The notes beneath the pieces were generated by a model. The model worked only from the letters and a program-made list of their open reading frames with translations, was not told the DNA's origin and searched no databases. DNA of 22,196 nt, taken from Lachnospiraceae bacterium (GTDB taxonomy: Bacteria > Bacillota > Clostridia > Lachnospirales > Lachnospiraceae). Positions 14,377 to 21,755 of the stretch are shown here, in pieces. The position numbers were made by a program, and so were the translations under genes. The stretch lies in NCBI GenBank assembly GCA_021199405.1, contig JAJQID010000190.1, positions 1-22,196 on the forward strand. Direction: 5' to 3'. Numbering within the stretch: position 1 is the stretch's first letter; every line of letters begins with the position of its first letter.

Positions 14377-15468
14377 CTAAAATAAAGACAGTCCCGACAT
14401 GGCCGGCACAAGAATCACCACCAGAATGCCGATAAACATCAGCATGGTAGGGATAAAAAGCTTATTCTGCACCTTCTCCGCCATGCGCCTGGACTGGTGC
14501 TTTTTATCCAGCCAGCACTCACTGTTAATGGCTCGGATGTCCTCCGCCAGATTAGCGTTTCCCGCCTCGGCGCTCTTGCTGATCAGCGACACCAGCTTGT
14601 CCAGATAGTGGTTATCGCACCTGCGCTGCATATCGGCAAAGGCTTTAGTCACGGAAACAGACTGTCCGATCTCTCTGACAGTCCTGCGCAGCTCCAGATA
14701 AGCCACTCCCTCCCCGCTTCGTGCGGCCTCCTCGGACATCCTGATGATCGTCATATTAGCCATGGACAACAAAGCCATCTTGGAGAGAATATTGGCAAAA
14801 TCCATGTCTATCTCCTCCTGCCTCTTTGCCGTCTTATCCTGCAGAGATGTAATCGGTATAATCCCCAGTACCGATGGAAGCAGCAAGCCAACGAGAGCGA
14901 AAATCAGCACATTGGTCATCTCTCTCCCCGCCGCCAGCATCACTATAACCAGAAACAGTGCCAGCATTACACCCGCATAAACATAACCAACACAGCAGGC
15001 AATCATATAAAACGCGTAAATAGAGGAATTTTTTTTGCCGTTCGTCTCCTGGCTGTAATCCAGCTTCCCATAGCCGGAAATCTCACAGTCTCTGGTCAGC
15101 TTCCTGATCATATCATTGTTGCCATCCAGCTTCAGCTCCACCAGAATCTGATATCCAAAGGCTGTCAGCTGATCCAGTACGGAGAAGGTCTTTCCCTTCA
15201 TATATTTCTCTTCCTGAGCCCGATATTCTGCAATCTGTTTATCCCAGTTCTTTACCTTTTTAGCTGCCTTTTTTTCAGAAACAGTCTTATATTTTTCATT
15301 ATGGATCAGAAACTGCTCCTTTTTATTTTCCAGGTCAATGCGTTCAAAGCTTTTGCCCCATGCGGAAGCCAGCACCACCTCTGCCGCTGCCGCTTTGCTG
15401 ACCTTTCCAGTCTCCAACACCAAAAAGACAGACAGAACCGTAAGTATCATTCCTGCAAAAATAAGCAT
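14377..15468 (-). CDS. tadC: TadC-type inner-membrane platform protein (type II secretion F family)
   Basis: 363 residues. An N-terminal helix (1-20) is followed by a charged coiled-coil-like stretch (about 45-95), two helices (about 150-215) and the T2SF/GspF domain (about 225-340), with LSMANMTIIRMSEEAARSGEG and helical pairs typical of the family, and a final membrane helix. With TadB it should form the membrane platform on which the CpaF ATPase acts. The ATG follows an AGGGGG Shine-Dalgarno and lies 11 nt from the TadB stop. The 79 nt between its stop and the flp gene show no hairpin that I trust. Confidence 0.9.
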   Translation of the reverse strand: MLIFAGMILTVLSVFLVLETGKVSKAAAAEVVLASAWGKSFERIDLENKKEQFLIHNEKYKTVSEKKAAKKVKNWDKQIAEYRAQEEKYMKGKTFSVLDQLTAFGYQILVELKLDGNNDMIRKLTRDCEISGYGKLDYSQETNGKKNSSIYAFYMIACCVGYVYAGVMLALFLVIVMLAAGREMTNVLIFALVGLLLPSVLGIIPITSLQDKTAKRQEEIDMDFANILSKMALLSMANMTIIRMSEEAARSGEGVAYLELRRTVREIGQSVSVTKAFADMQRRCDNHYLDKLVSLISKSAEAGNANLAEDIRAINSECWLDKKHQSRRMAEKVQNKLFIPTMLMFIGILVVILVPAMSGLSLF

Positions 15469-15479
15469 TTTATTTCCCC

Positions 15480-16259
15480 CTACACTTCAATTTCCGTCGC
15501 TCTGACCGCAATCACATAGGAAGCAAGTGTACAGACCAGGCCAAAGGTTGCAGACAACCTTCCTGTCACACCGGAATAAAGAGAATCCAGAAAGCCGCTT
15601 CCAACCGTAGTCATCAGCACAATCAGCAACAGGGGCAGCACCAGCATCATGTATGCCTCTGATTTAGCGCCGGATATACTGGTTTCAATCTCCTGCGTGA
15701 TTTCCACCTTATCCTTGATAATATCTCTGGTCTGGGACACAATATAGCTAAAATCACTGCTCTTACCCTGAATCGTTTTGTATATGGTGGCAAAGCTTGT
15801 GATATCGTCAATATCGCTTCTCTCCCCCAGTTCCTCAAATCCGTCCGCCATGGGAATATTGGCATGGTCGTAATCGGATACGATCAGAGAAATTTCCCGG
15901 ACAATGTCCGAATCCGCATTGAACATCATCTGCAGTTCTCTGACGGAATCTCTGACCGCATTCTCCATCGTCTGACCGCTGCCTCCGCTGATGGAAATGG
16001 AGATGATATCCAGAAATTCCTTAAATTGCAGCCGCAGCCTGCTCTGTCGCTTTCTCGTCACACTGCCAGAATAATTTTTCTCCTGAAAAACGGCAATGAT
16101 CACGCCTCCGATGACGGATACAATCACCGAATGATAGTATATGTAAAATACAACAGCAATCAGGACCGCGAACACAAGGTACGCCACAATATGCTGTGTC
16201 CTTGTCATATTGCACTCATAATATTTAATTCTTTTTTTGATCTGTTCCTGCTCCATCAT
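15480..16259 (-). CDS. tadB: TadB-type inner-membrane platform protein (type II secretion F family)
   Basis: 259 residues: two membrane helices (about 23-60), a cytoplasmic T2SF domain (about 75-200, with FKEFLDIISISISGGSG and a helical repeat), and two C-terminal helices. Partner of TadC. The start overlaps the end of the CpaF gene by 35 nt and has GGAG a few nt upstream, so it is translationally coupled to the ATPase. Gram-negative TadB proteins are often longer at the N-terminus; this shorter form is usual in Firmicutes. Confidence 0.9.
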   Translation of the reverse strand: MMEQEQIKKRIKYYECNMTRTQHIVAYLVFAVLIAVVFYIYYHSVIVSVIGGVIIAVFQEKNYSGSVTRKRQSRLRLQFKEFLDIISISISGGSGQTMENAVRDSVRELQMMFNADSDIVREISLIVSDYDHANIPMADGFEELGERSDIDDITSFATIYKTIQGKSSDFSYIVSQTRDIIKDKVEITQEIETSISGAKSEAYMMLVLPLLLIVLMTTVGSGFLDSLYSGVTGRLSATFGLVCTLASYVIAVRATEIEV

Positions 16260-17538
16260 TTTTCTCCAAATAATCGTAAATTCCCGCCAGAATAAATTTA
16301 TCCTGCTTTATAATCTTATTGTCCGTGCGCTTCAGCCTTCCCGACACCTTCTCTAAAGTAGATTTTTCGTCCTCCTCAAATTTAAAGATCGGGTTTAAAA
16401 CGATCCTTCCGTCTATATATCCCACCACCTCGCAGATTTCCATGCATTTTCTCGAAAAATCGCGCAAGCGGGAAAGATGGACGATATAATCCACTGCCGT
16501 AGCAATCTGCTGCCTGATCGCCTCCAGCGGAAGATCAGCACTGCCAGTGAGAACCATGGTTTCCAGTCGACTCAACATACCTTCCGGAGAGTTGGCGTGG
16601 CCGGTGGAAAGGCTTCCGTCATGGCCGGTATTCATTGCCTGAAGCATGTCCAGTGCTTCCTCCCCTCGAACCTCACCGACGATAATACGATCAGGCCGCA
16701 TTCTCAGGGATGCTTTGATCAGATCCCGGATTGTTATTTCATTGGCCTCCTTAGAATTGGCCTTGCGAGTTTCCAGGCTGACAAGATTTGGAATATTCTT
16801 GATCTGCAGCTCTGCAGAATCCTCAATAGTGATCACACGCTCCCACGGATGGATAAAGTTGGACAATGCGTTCAGAAAGGTAGTCTTTCCGCTTCCTGTT
16901 CCCCCGCTGACAAACACATTATGTCTGGATTCCACAACCTTTTTCAGGAAATCAGCCACCTCCGGAGTAATAGATTTATATTCCAGAAGCTTTTCCACCG
17001 TCATCGGATTCTTGGAAAAGCGCCGGATTGTGACAGTAGCTCCCTTCAGCGCCACGGGAGGGAATACCACATGTACACGGGAGCCGTCCTCCAGCCTGGC
17101 ATCTACAATCGGATTACTGGCATCCACTGTTCTGTCCATGGCACTGACGAATTTCTGCACAATTCTCTTCAGGTCCTCGTCATCCCTGAAATGCTCGTCC
17201 AGACGTGAAAGCTTTCCCGCTTTTTCCACAAAAATCGTGTCGTATCCATTGATCATGATCTCAGTAATGTCCGGATCCATGATAATCTTGCCGAGAATTC
17301 CCAGGCCCTCCACCGACTCAATGATCGTAAATTTCAGTACATTTCGATCTTTAAAGGACAGATTCTGATAATACTGAAACAATTCAAAATCGTTGTCTCT
17401 GGCCCATTTCTGACGCTCCTTCAGCTTCTCTGATACAAACTCGTCCAGCTCCTCTTTGGTAAATTCTCTCTGCCGGCTCGCATCCTGCGCAAGCGTTTTC
17501 AATACAGAGACTTCATCCATGAAATAATTTTTTGCCAT
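16225..17538 (-). CDS. cpaF: CpaF/TadA pilus assembly ATPase
   Basis: 437 residues, a secretion ATPase of the GspE/VirB11 superfamily that powers Tad pilus assembly at the cytoplasmic face. Seen in order: N-terminal domain with MDPDITEIMINGYD (87-100) and FVEKAGKL; Walker A GGTGSGKTT (212-220); acidic ITIEDSAEL (237-244); RPDRIIVGEVRGEEALD (281-297) covering the Walker B region; and the His motif STGHANS (H314). All catalytic motifs are intact and length is normal. It lies 18 nt after the CpaE-like gene and overlaps TadB. The best-supported call in the window. Confidence 0.97.
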   Translation of the reverse strand: MAKNYFMDEVSVLKTLAQDASRQREFTKEELDEFVSEKLKERQKWARDNDFELFQYYQNLSFKDRNVLKFTIIESVEGLGILGKIIMDPDITEIMINGYDTIFVEKAGKLSRLDEHFRDDEDLKRIVQKFVSAMDRTVDASNPIVDARLEDGSRVHVVFPPVALKGATVTIRRFSKNPMTVEKLLEYKSITPEVADFLKKVVESRHNVFVSGGTGSGKTTFLNALSNFIHPWERVITIEDSAELQIKNIPNLVSLETRKANSKEANEITIRDLIKASLRMRPDRIIVGEVRGEEALDMLQAMNTGHDGSLSTGHANSPEGMLSRLETMVLTGSADLPLEAIRQQIATAVDYIVHLSRLRDFSRKCMEICEVVGYIDGRIVLNPIFKFEEDEKSTLEKVSGRLKRTDNKIIKQDKFILAGIYDYLEKNDGAGTDQKKN

Positions 17539-17556
17539 TCGTTATTCCCGTCCTCT

Positions 17557-18594
17557 TTACAGCAGCGGCGTCACGTCGATTTCATGATTGGAATTGACTG
17601 CCTGGATAATATTTTCCTCTGCCAGATTTCCATAATTATGTATCGTTCCAATCAGCGGGAACCCGGCCGGGGAATTGATTCTTGAATTATTTTCCATAAA
17701 ATTATTTACCAGATAAACCATGCCCTGCTTTTCCGCTATAACAGCCTGCTCCGCGAACATGCCTATTTTCACATCTGCAATCCTTCCCGGCCTGTTCACA
17801 AGGACAACTCTGTCCGCCTCCGAGATCACCGCTTTGGTCAGGCTGTCGAGCACACTCCCCGTATCAACAATGACCACGTCATATATTCCACACTTCCTGA
17901 TATTCTTCAGAATAGAACTCATCTCATCATAATTTACATCCCCGTAATCTACGATTCGCTCAAAGCCCTCGATATAATTCACATTTCCGGCTCCCGTTTT
18001 GACAAGTCCCTGCAGCTTCAGATCAAATACGGTATCTCCCGCCAGAGCAGCTACCAATTCCGTAATTCCATCCTCTCTATGAGGGAACACAACCTTCGAG
18101 CTGCACAGCTGCTCACAGCTGATGTAAAGAACTTTTTTGCTCTTCTCAGCAAGCTTTTGCGCCATTGCAATGGAAATAAGCGTCTTGCCACTGCCACCGA
18201 CCGGCGAAAAAACAGCGATCACCTTCGACTGCTGAGCCCCTTCCAACTCCGGTATATACCCTGCTGTCTCCGAGTATTTTCTGATAATCTCCTTATAGAT
18301 ATGGGAAACCCTCTGATATTTTGATACATTGAAAACATCTGCATACATATTACTGTTGAAGGCGTCCTCACTGTACAGACACACCACCAGCTTCACTCCG
18401 GAAAGATAAAGCCTTTCATCGCTGATATCCGGATCCAACAGGACAATATCATACCTGTTACGATCAAGAGCGCTTTCCAGTTTCTCAGCGCTGGTAAACA
18501 CAGAAATATCAAGATTATCATATTGCTGCAGCACCTCTGACAGCCTTTCCACATATTCTCTGTTTTTATCAGCTATTGCCACTGAAATAATCAT
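17557..18594 (-). CDS. cpaE: CpaE/TadZ-like ATPase with degenerate receiver domain
   Basis: 345 residues. Residues 1-110 resemble a response-regulator receiver: acidic start ADKN (9-10), phospho-acceptor position D55 in YDIVLLDPD, but no clear conserved Lys near its end. Residues 120-345 form a MinD/ParA-type ATPase with P-loop SPVGGSGKT (130-138); the signature Lys of the deviant Walker A motif is Val here, as seen in other Clostridial CpaE relatives. DVVIVDTGSVLDS is the Walker B region. CpaE/TadZ proteins place the pilus machinery in the cell. First gene of the pilus operon, 88 nt downstream of the conserved promoter; its Shine-Dalgarno (AAAGAGAGA) is weak. Confidence 0.88.
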   Translation of the reverse strand: MIISVAIADKNREYVERLSEVLQQYDNLDISVFTSAEKLESALDRNRYDIVLLDPDISDERLYLSGVKLVVCLYSEDAFNSNMYADVFNVSKYQRVSHIYKEIIRKYSETAGYIPELEGAQQSKVIAVFSPVGGSGKTLISIAMAQKLAEKSKKVLYISCEQLCSSKVVFPHREDGITELVAALAGDTVFDLKLQGLVKTGAGNVNYIEGFERIVDYGDVNYDEMSSILKNIRKCGIYDVVIVDTGSVLDSLTKAVISEADRVVLVNRPGRIADVKIGMFAEQAVIAEKQGMVYLVNNFMENNSRINSPAGFPLIGTIHNYGNLAEENIIQAVNSNHEIDVTPLL

Positions 18595-18681
18595 AGGGTC
18601 TCTCTTTCTTTTCTGTTGCAGAAATATATAAATTTTTTACAGCAAAATTTAAATTTTTTCTTCTTTTTTAACTTCTTTTTT

Positions 18682-18716
18682 ATTATACATGCTATGAACG
18701 TAAAAAATCAACTATA
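18682..18716 (-). promoter_or_regulatory. Conserved promoter of the pilus (Tad) operon (copy B)
   Basis: Minus strand: -35 TTGATT (18711-18706), 18-bp spacer, -10 TATAAT (18687-18682); start site near 18675 and an A-rich leader of about 80 nt before cpaE. It matches 2058-2092 at 32 of 35 positions, with only transitions differing, and stands at nearly the same distance from the first gene. A/T tracts at 18731-18760, upstream of the -35, resemble an UP element. Confidence 0.82.
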
Positions 18717-18877
18717 ATTGTTAATTCATGGCATATTTTTTATTTTTTTATAAAAAATTTTCTCCTTTCACGGAGAGGTGGAAATCTGGGTAACAGATAA
18801 AGAATTGAAAAACTGAGAATTATGCCATATCAGGTATGCCAATGATGTGGCGGTTTATGTGAAAAAAAGAACTGATC

Positions 18878-18928
18878 AAAAAAAAAAATCCACAAAAGCC
18901 CTGATTTTCATCAAAGCTTTTGCGGATT
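18878..18928 (-). terminator. Strong rho-independent terminator on the minus strand
   Basis: A 13-bp stem, AATCCGCAAAAGC with GCTTTTGTGGATT read on the minus strand, encloses a 16-nt loop that itself can form TGAT-GAAA-ATCA, and is followed by about 10 T. The one imperfect pair is G-U in the minus-strand RNA but A-C in the plus-strand RNA, so it belongs to a minus-strand transcript. No recognised gene lies upstream of it; it shields the pilus promoter from read-through. Confidence 0.8.
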
Positions 18929-19158
18929 GCTGTCTGTTTTATGTCTGTTTCCCAATATATTGTTTCCAGCGCATTTACAACTTCAACAGGCGCTTCCAAG
19001 CTCTGCTCTCTCAGACGCCTGTTGCGGCTTATCCTCACGCCGTCTGCTGTCGACTTCTTTCATAATTTTGATGAAATTTGTCCGTTTCTCTCCAGGAAAC
19101 TCATTCCGTAGTTGATTTATATCATCTATAGTCGCTTATTTTTCAATGCTGTTATTGA

Positions 19159-19176
19159 TATTATTGTGCAATAGTA
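19159..19176. promoter_or_regulatory. Dyad upstream of the XRE gene, likely operator
   Basis: TATTG-TG-CAATA with matching outer TA bases forms an 18-bp near-perfect dyad ending 15 nt before the XRE start codon. XRE repressors often bind such sites at their own promoter. The link is inferred from position only. Confidence 0.4.
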
Positions 19177-19191
19177 CGAAAGAAGAAAGAA

Positions 19192-19560
19192 ATGAATATG
19201 GATGATTTACTAAAGCAAATGGGGACGAGGATCCACGACCGCCGCAAGCAGCTGAGGCTGACGCAGGAGGAACTCGCGGAAAGAGCCGAAATCACCCCCC
19301 AGACGGTTTCCACCGCGGAGCTCGGCAAGAAAGCGCTTCGCCCTGAAAATATTATCAGGATTTGCTCTGCACTGGAGATCAGCACAGACTACCTGCTTCT
19401 GGGTATCGTGACGAATGAGGACCGCGTTCTGATGTCCGAAAAGCTCTCCCAACTGTCACCGCGGGAGTACCGGTATCTGGAGGATATCGTAAACAGCTAT
19501 GTCGAGGTTCTGAAGAATCCTGAAGATGAGGGTGGATGGAAAGAGCTGTTTCCTGATTGA
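19192..19560 (+). CDS. XRE-family helix-turn-helix transcriptional regulator
   Basis: 122 residues. Residues 7-65 form an HTH_3/Cro-C1 domain: IHDRRKQLRLTQEELAERAEITPQTVSTAELGKKALRP in pieces, with the usual TQEELA first helix and VSTAELG recognition helix region. The C-terminal 50 residues are helical and acidic, perhaps for dimerisation. An A-rich Shine-Dalgarno (AAGAAGAAAGAA) precedes the ATG; an ATG at 19198 is also possible. It is alone on its strand between the pilus promoter region and a terminator (19598-19624). Codon use is GC-richer than the flanking spacers. It could regulate itself through the dyad at 19159-19176; a role in pilus control is only suggested by closeness. Confidence 0.88.
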   Translation: MNMDDLLKQMGTRIHDRRKQLRLTQEELAERAEITPQTVSTAELGKKALRPENIIRICSALEISTDYLLLGIVTNEDRVLMSEKLSQLSPREYRYLEDIVNSYVEVLKNPEDEGGWKELFPD

Positions 19561-19597
19561 AGCCTCCCTGGAGCAGAGGCACAGCTTCGTGCCAAAA

Positions 19598-19624
19598 AGG
19601 TCGGCATTTTTCTGATGCCGGCCT
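19598..19624 (+). terminator. Bidirectional terminator between XRE gene and Rpn-type remnant
   Basis: AGGTCGGCAT-N7-ATGCCGGCCT forms a 10-bp stem with one wobble pair. On the plus strand CTTTATT follows; on the minus strand the stem is followed by TTTTT. It can serve both converging genes. Confidence 0.7.
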
Positions 19625-19708
19625 CTTTATTGTGCTTATAAACAGTAAGCTGTGCTTTTACCAAAGAAAAGGAACCGAATATCACCCACGCAGGGGCTCG
19701 AAAGCTGT

Positions 19709-20116
19709 CTATGCCATCTGCTTTCCCCAGAGGAACTCCTTCGCCTGATCCAGAGACACACATAGCCTGGTCTGAAGCTTTTCCAGAATTCCCTCATCGG
19801 AGAAACCCAGCTCTCTGTATATTTCCACAATTTCCTGTACTCTTCCCTCAATTTCGCCTTCTACTTTACCTTCTGCCTTGCCTTCTGCTTTTCCTTCCGC
19901 TTTTCCTTCATCGTAAACATCGTCAAATACAGTTCTCATGTTTCCTCCTTCCCGCTCAAACCTGTCATAGTCCATTTTAACACCGCTTAATCCGCATACT
20001 GCCATCATAACATCCTCCGATGAATCGCGCTCATCCTCATACTCAAGCAGCCTTTTATGTATTTCGGAGGAGGAAAAGCGTCGATACCTTTCAAATTCTG
20101 ATGATGAAATTTTACA
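19709..20116 (-). pseudogene. 5'-truncated PD-(D/E)XK nuclease (Rpn/transposase-associated) remnant
   Basis: The open frame runs from just after a stop near 20117 to 19709. A 99-aa ORF starts at the ATG at 20008, but the frame continues upstream with protein-like sequence (EFERYRRFSSSEIHKRLLEYE), so the gene has lost its 5' end and its nuclease core. What remains is the C-terminal part typical of the Rpn / PD-(D/E)XK family: a DEGKAEGKAEGK repeat followed by helices (EIVEIYRELGFSDEGILEKL). Families of this type have many decayed copies in Clostridia. The repeat is also visible in the DNA (19856-19909). No function should be assumed for the remaining piece. Confidence 0.7.
19856..19909 (-). 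repeat. 12-bp tandem repeat encoding G-K-A-E units
   Basis: Four to five copies of a degenerate 12-nt unit (GGA AAA GCA GAA type) in frame within the Rpn-type remnant. Such EGKAEGK runs are common in the C-terminal linkers of this protein family. Confidence 0.7.
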
Positions 20117-20279
20117 TCATATATGGGTTTTTTACAACCTCAACATTCTTGAATTTTATAAAAAATATATAAACTCAGTGCCCACCCCAAAATTTATATC
20201 ACCTGCTTTCCATGTCAAAGAAGCTCCTTCACATGACCTGCTCCTTTTTCATATTCCGGTTCCGCCCGCCGCCCTTTAC

Positions 20280-20288
20280 GCATATAAT
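20280..20288 (+). promoter_or_regulatory. Possible -10 element of the SleC-like gene
   Basis: GCATATAAT lies 30 nt before the ATG at 20318. It contains TATAAT and also resembles the -10 of mother-cell sporulation promoters (GCATACAnT). I find no convincing -35 at a proper distance for either, so the sigma factor is unresolved. Confidence 0.25.
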
Positions 20289-20317
20289 GAATAAATCCAG
20301 CATTTTGAGGATATTTT

Positions 20318-21577
20318 ATGCCGCAGGAAAACAATATCGGACGTCTGCTTGTCAATGTCCGGATCGAGAGAGGATATATCCCCGTTCCAAACGCCAGAGT
20401 GGTGATCCAGTCCATGGACGGCTCCATGGAGCCGCTGACCTACATGACAGATTCCTCCGGACAGACGCCGGAAATTGAACTGGCCGCGCCGCCGTTAGTT
20501 TATTCGGAGTCTCCGGAGGATCCGCAGCCCTACTCGGAGTACATCATCACTGTCGATGCCGATGGATATGAAACTTCTGTTGTGGAGGGCACGGAAATTC
20601 TGCCAGGGGAATTGTCCATTCAGGCGGTACCTATGCAGCCGCTTGAAACGGGTACGGAGCAGGTACCTCCTGCCATCTCCGGTTCCGTCATCATCATCCC
20701 GGAGCACACCCTGTACGGAGATTACCCCGCCAAGATTCCGGAGGCGGAGGTCAAGCCGGTGCCGGAGAGCGGGGAGATCGTTCTCTCCCGGGTGGTCATT
20801 CCGGAATATATCATTGTCCATGACGGTCTGCCCACGGACTCCTCCGCCCCGAACTACTGGGTCCGCTATACGGACTACATCAAAAATGTGGCGTCCAGTG
20901 AAATTTACGCCACCTGGGAGGATTCTACGATTCTGGCCAATATTCTGGTCATCATGTCCTTTACCCTGAACAGGGTTTATACGGAATACTACCGCAGCCG
21001 GGGATATGATTTCACCATCACCTCCTCCACCGCCTACGACCAGAAATTTGTATATGGCCGGAATATTTATGAAAATATTTCCTATCTGGTGGATCAGGTG
21101 TTCAACAATTATCTGGCGCGTCCCGGCGTGACTCAGCCCATTTTTACCTCCTACTGCGACGGCCAGAGGGCTACCTGCTCCGGCTTAAGCCAGTGGGGCA
21201 GCAAGTATCTGGGGGACGAGGGCTACAGCGCCATTGAGATCATCCGCTACTATTATGGCTCCGACATGTATATCGCCACTGCCGAACAGATTTCCGGAGT
21301 GCCGGCTTCTTATCCGGGCTACGATCTGACCATCGGCTCCACCGGTGACAAGGTGCGCCAGCTTCAGCAGCAGTTAAACCGGATCTCCCAAAATTATCCG
21401 GCCATCCCGCAGCTTAACGCAGACGGAATCTACGGCGCCCTGACTGCAGAGAGTGTGCGCGCCTTCCAGAAAATCTTCAGTCTTCCCCAGACCGGTGTCA
21501 CCGACTTTCCGACCTGGTACGCCATCAGCCGCATCTACGTGGCGGTCAGCAGAATCAGCGAGCCGGGAGCATACTAA
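20318..21577 (+). CDS. SleC-like spore cortex-lytic / SpoIID-domain protein with peptidoglycan-binding domain
   Basis: 419 residues, no signal peptide. Residues 1-115 contain a carboxypeptidase-regulatory-like beta domain (GRLLVNVRIERGYIPVPNARV and VDADGYET). Residues about 160-320 match the SpoIID-like core of SleC: VRYTDYIKNVASSEIY, TLNRVYTEYYRSRGYDF, TAYDQKFVYGRNIYENIS, CSGLSQWGSKYLGDEGY. Residues about 335-405 are a PG_binding_1 domain (GSTGDKVRQLQQQLNRI, DGIYGALTAESVRAFQ). SleC is a lytic transglycosylase that breaks spore cortex during germination in Clostridia. GAGG lies 7 nt before the ATG. It stands alone, ended by a terminator at 21672-21711. This points to a spore former. Classical SleC is made as a longer proenzyme, so this may be a paralogue. 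Confidence 0.85.
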   Translation: MPQENNIGRLLVNVRIERGYIPVPNARVVIQSMDGSMEPLTYMTDSSGQTPEIELAAPPLVYSESPEDPQPYSEYIITVDADGYETSVVEGTEILPGELSIQAVPMQPLETGTEQVPPAISGSVIIIPEHTLYGDYPAKIPEAEVKPVPESGEIVLSRVVIPEYIIVHDGLPTDSSAPNYWVRYTDYIKNVASSEIYATWEDSTILANILVIMSFTLNRVYTEYYRSRGYDFTITSSTAYDQKFVYGRNIYENISYLVDQVFNNYLARPGVTQPIFTSYCDGQRATCSGLSQWGSKYLGDEGYSAIEIIRYYYGSDMYIATAEQISGVPASYPGYDLTIGSTGDKVRQLQQQLNRISQNYPAIPQLNADGIYGALTAESVRAFQKIFSLPQTGVTDFPTWYAISRIYVAVSRISEPGAY

Positions 21578-21671
21578 GACCCGGCTCCTCCTTTCAGCGG
21601 GCGGCGTCCTTCCTGATTTCCTGTAAAACAAAAACAGGTCTCCTCTGATTGAGCACAATGAATCCTGATTC

Positions 21672-21711
21672 AAAAAAGGCTGCCGTACCAATCCGCACAG
21701 CAGCCTTTTTT
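21672..21711. terminator. Bidirectional rho-independent terminator
   Basis: AAAAAAGGCTGC pairs with GCAGCCTTTTTT across a 16-nt loop: a 12-bp stem with T6 on both strands. It serves the SleC-like gene on the plus strand and the ABC exporter on the minus strand. Confidence 0.88.
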
Positions 21712-21755
21712 CCGTATTTATATCGTTACATTATTTTACAGAAAATTCTTCATTT

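Larger units (their letters stand above)
18595..19191. other. 597-nt gene-poor stretch between pilus operon and XRE gene
   Basis: From left to right it holds the A/T-rich pilus leader, promoter copy B (18682-18716), A/T tracts with TTTTTTATAAAAAA (18744-18757), a short GGAG/CTCC stem near 18762-18775, a strong minus-strand terminator (18878-18928), and a dyad before the XRE gene (19159-19176). Between the terminator and the dyad are short minus-strand open frames (19135-18983, and another ending inside the terminator) that look faintly protein-like but lack a start site and match nothing I recognise; they may be remnants of a lost gene. Confidence 0.5.

Noticed and set aside
16225..18594. Search for secretin (CpaC), CpaB or other outer-membrane Tad parts
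   Set aside because: No frame in the operon fits. Their absence fits a Gram-positive Tad system and is not a gene loss.
18820..19038. 72-aa minus-strand ORF near the terminator
   Set aside because: Its reading frame runs through the stem and T-run of the terminator at 18878-18928, its start lacks a ribosome site, and no family is recognised. At most it overlaps a gene remnant.
19856..19909. Tandem 12-bp repeat as a CRISPR or regulatory repeat
   Set aside because: It has no spacers, is in frame, and encodes the EGKAEGK linker typical of Rpn-type proteins.
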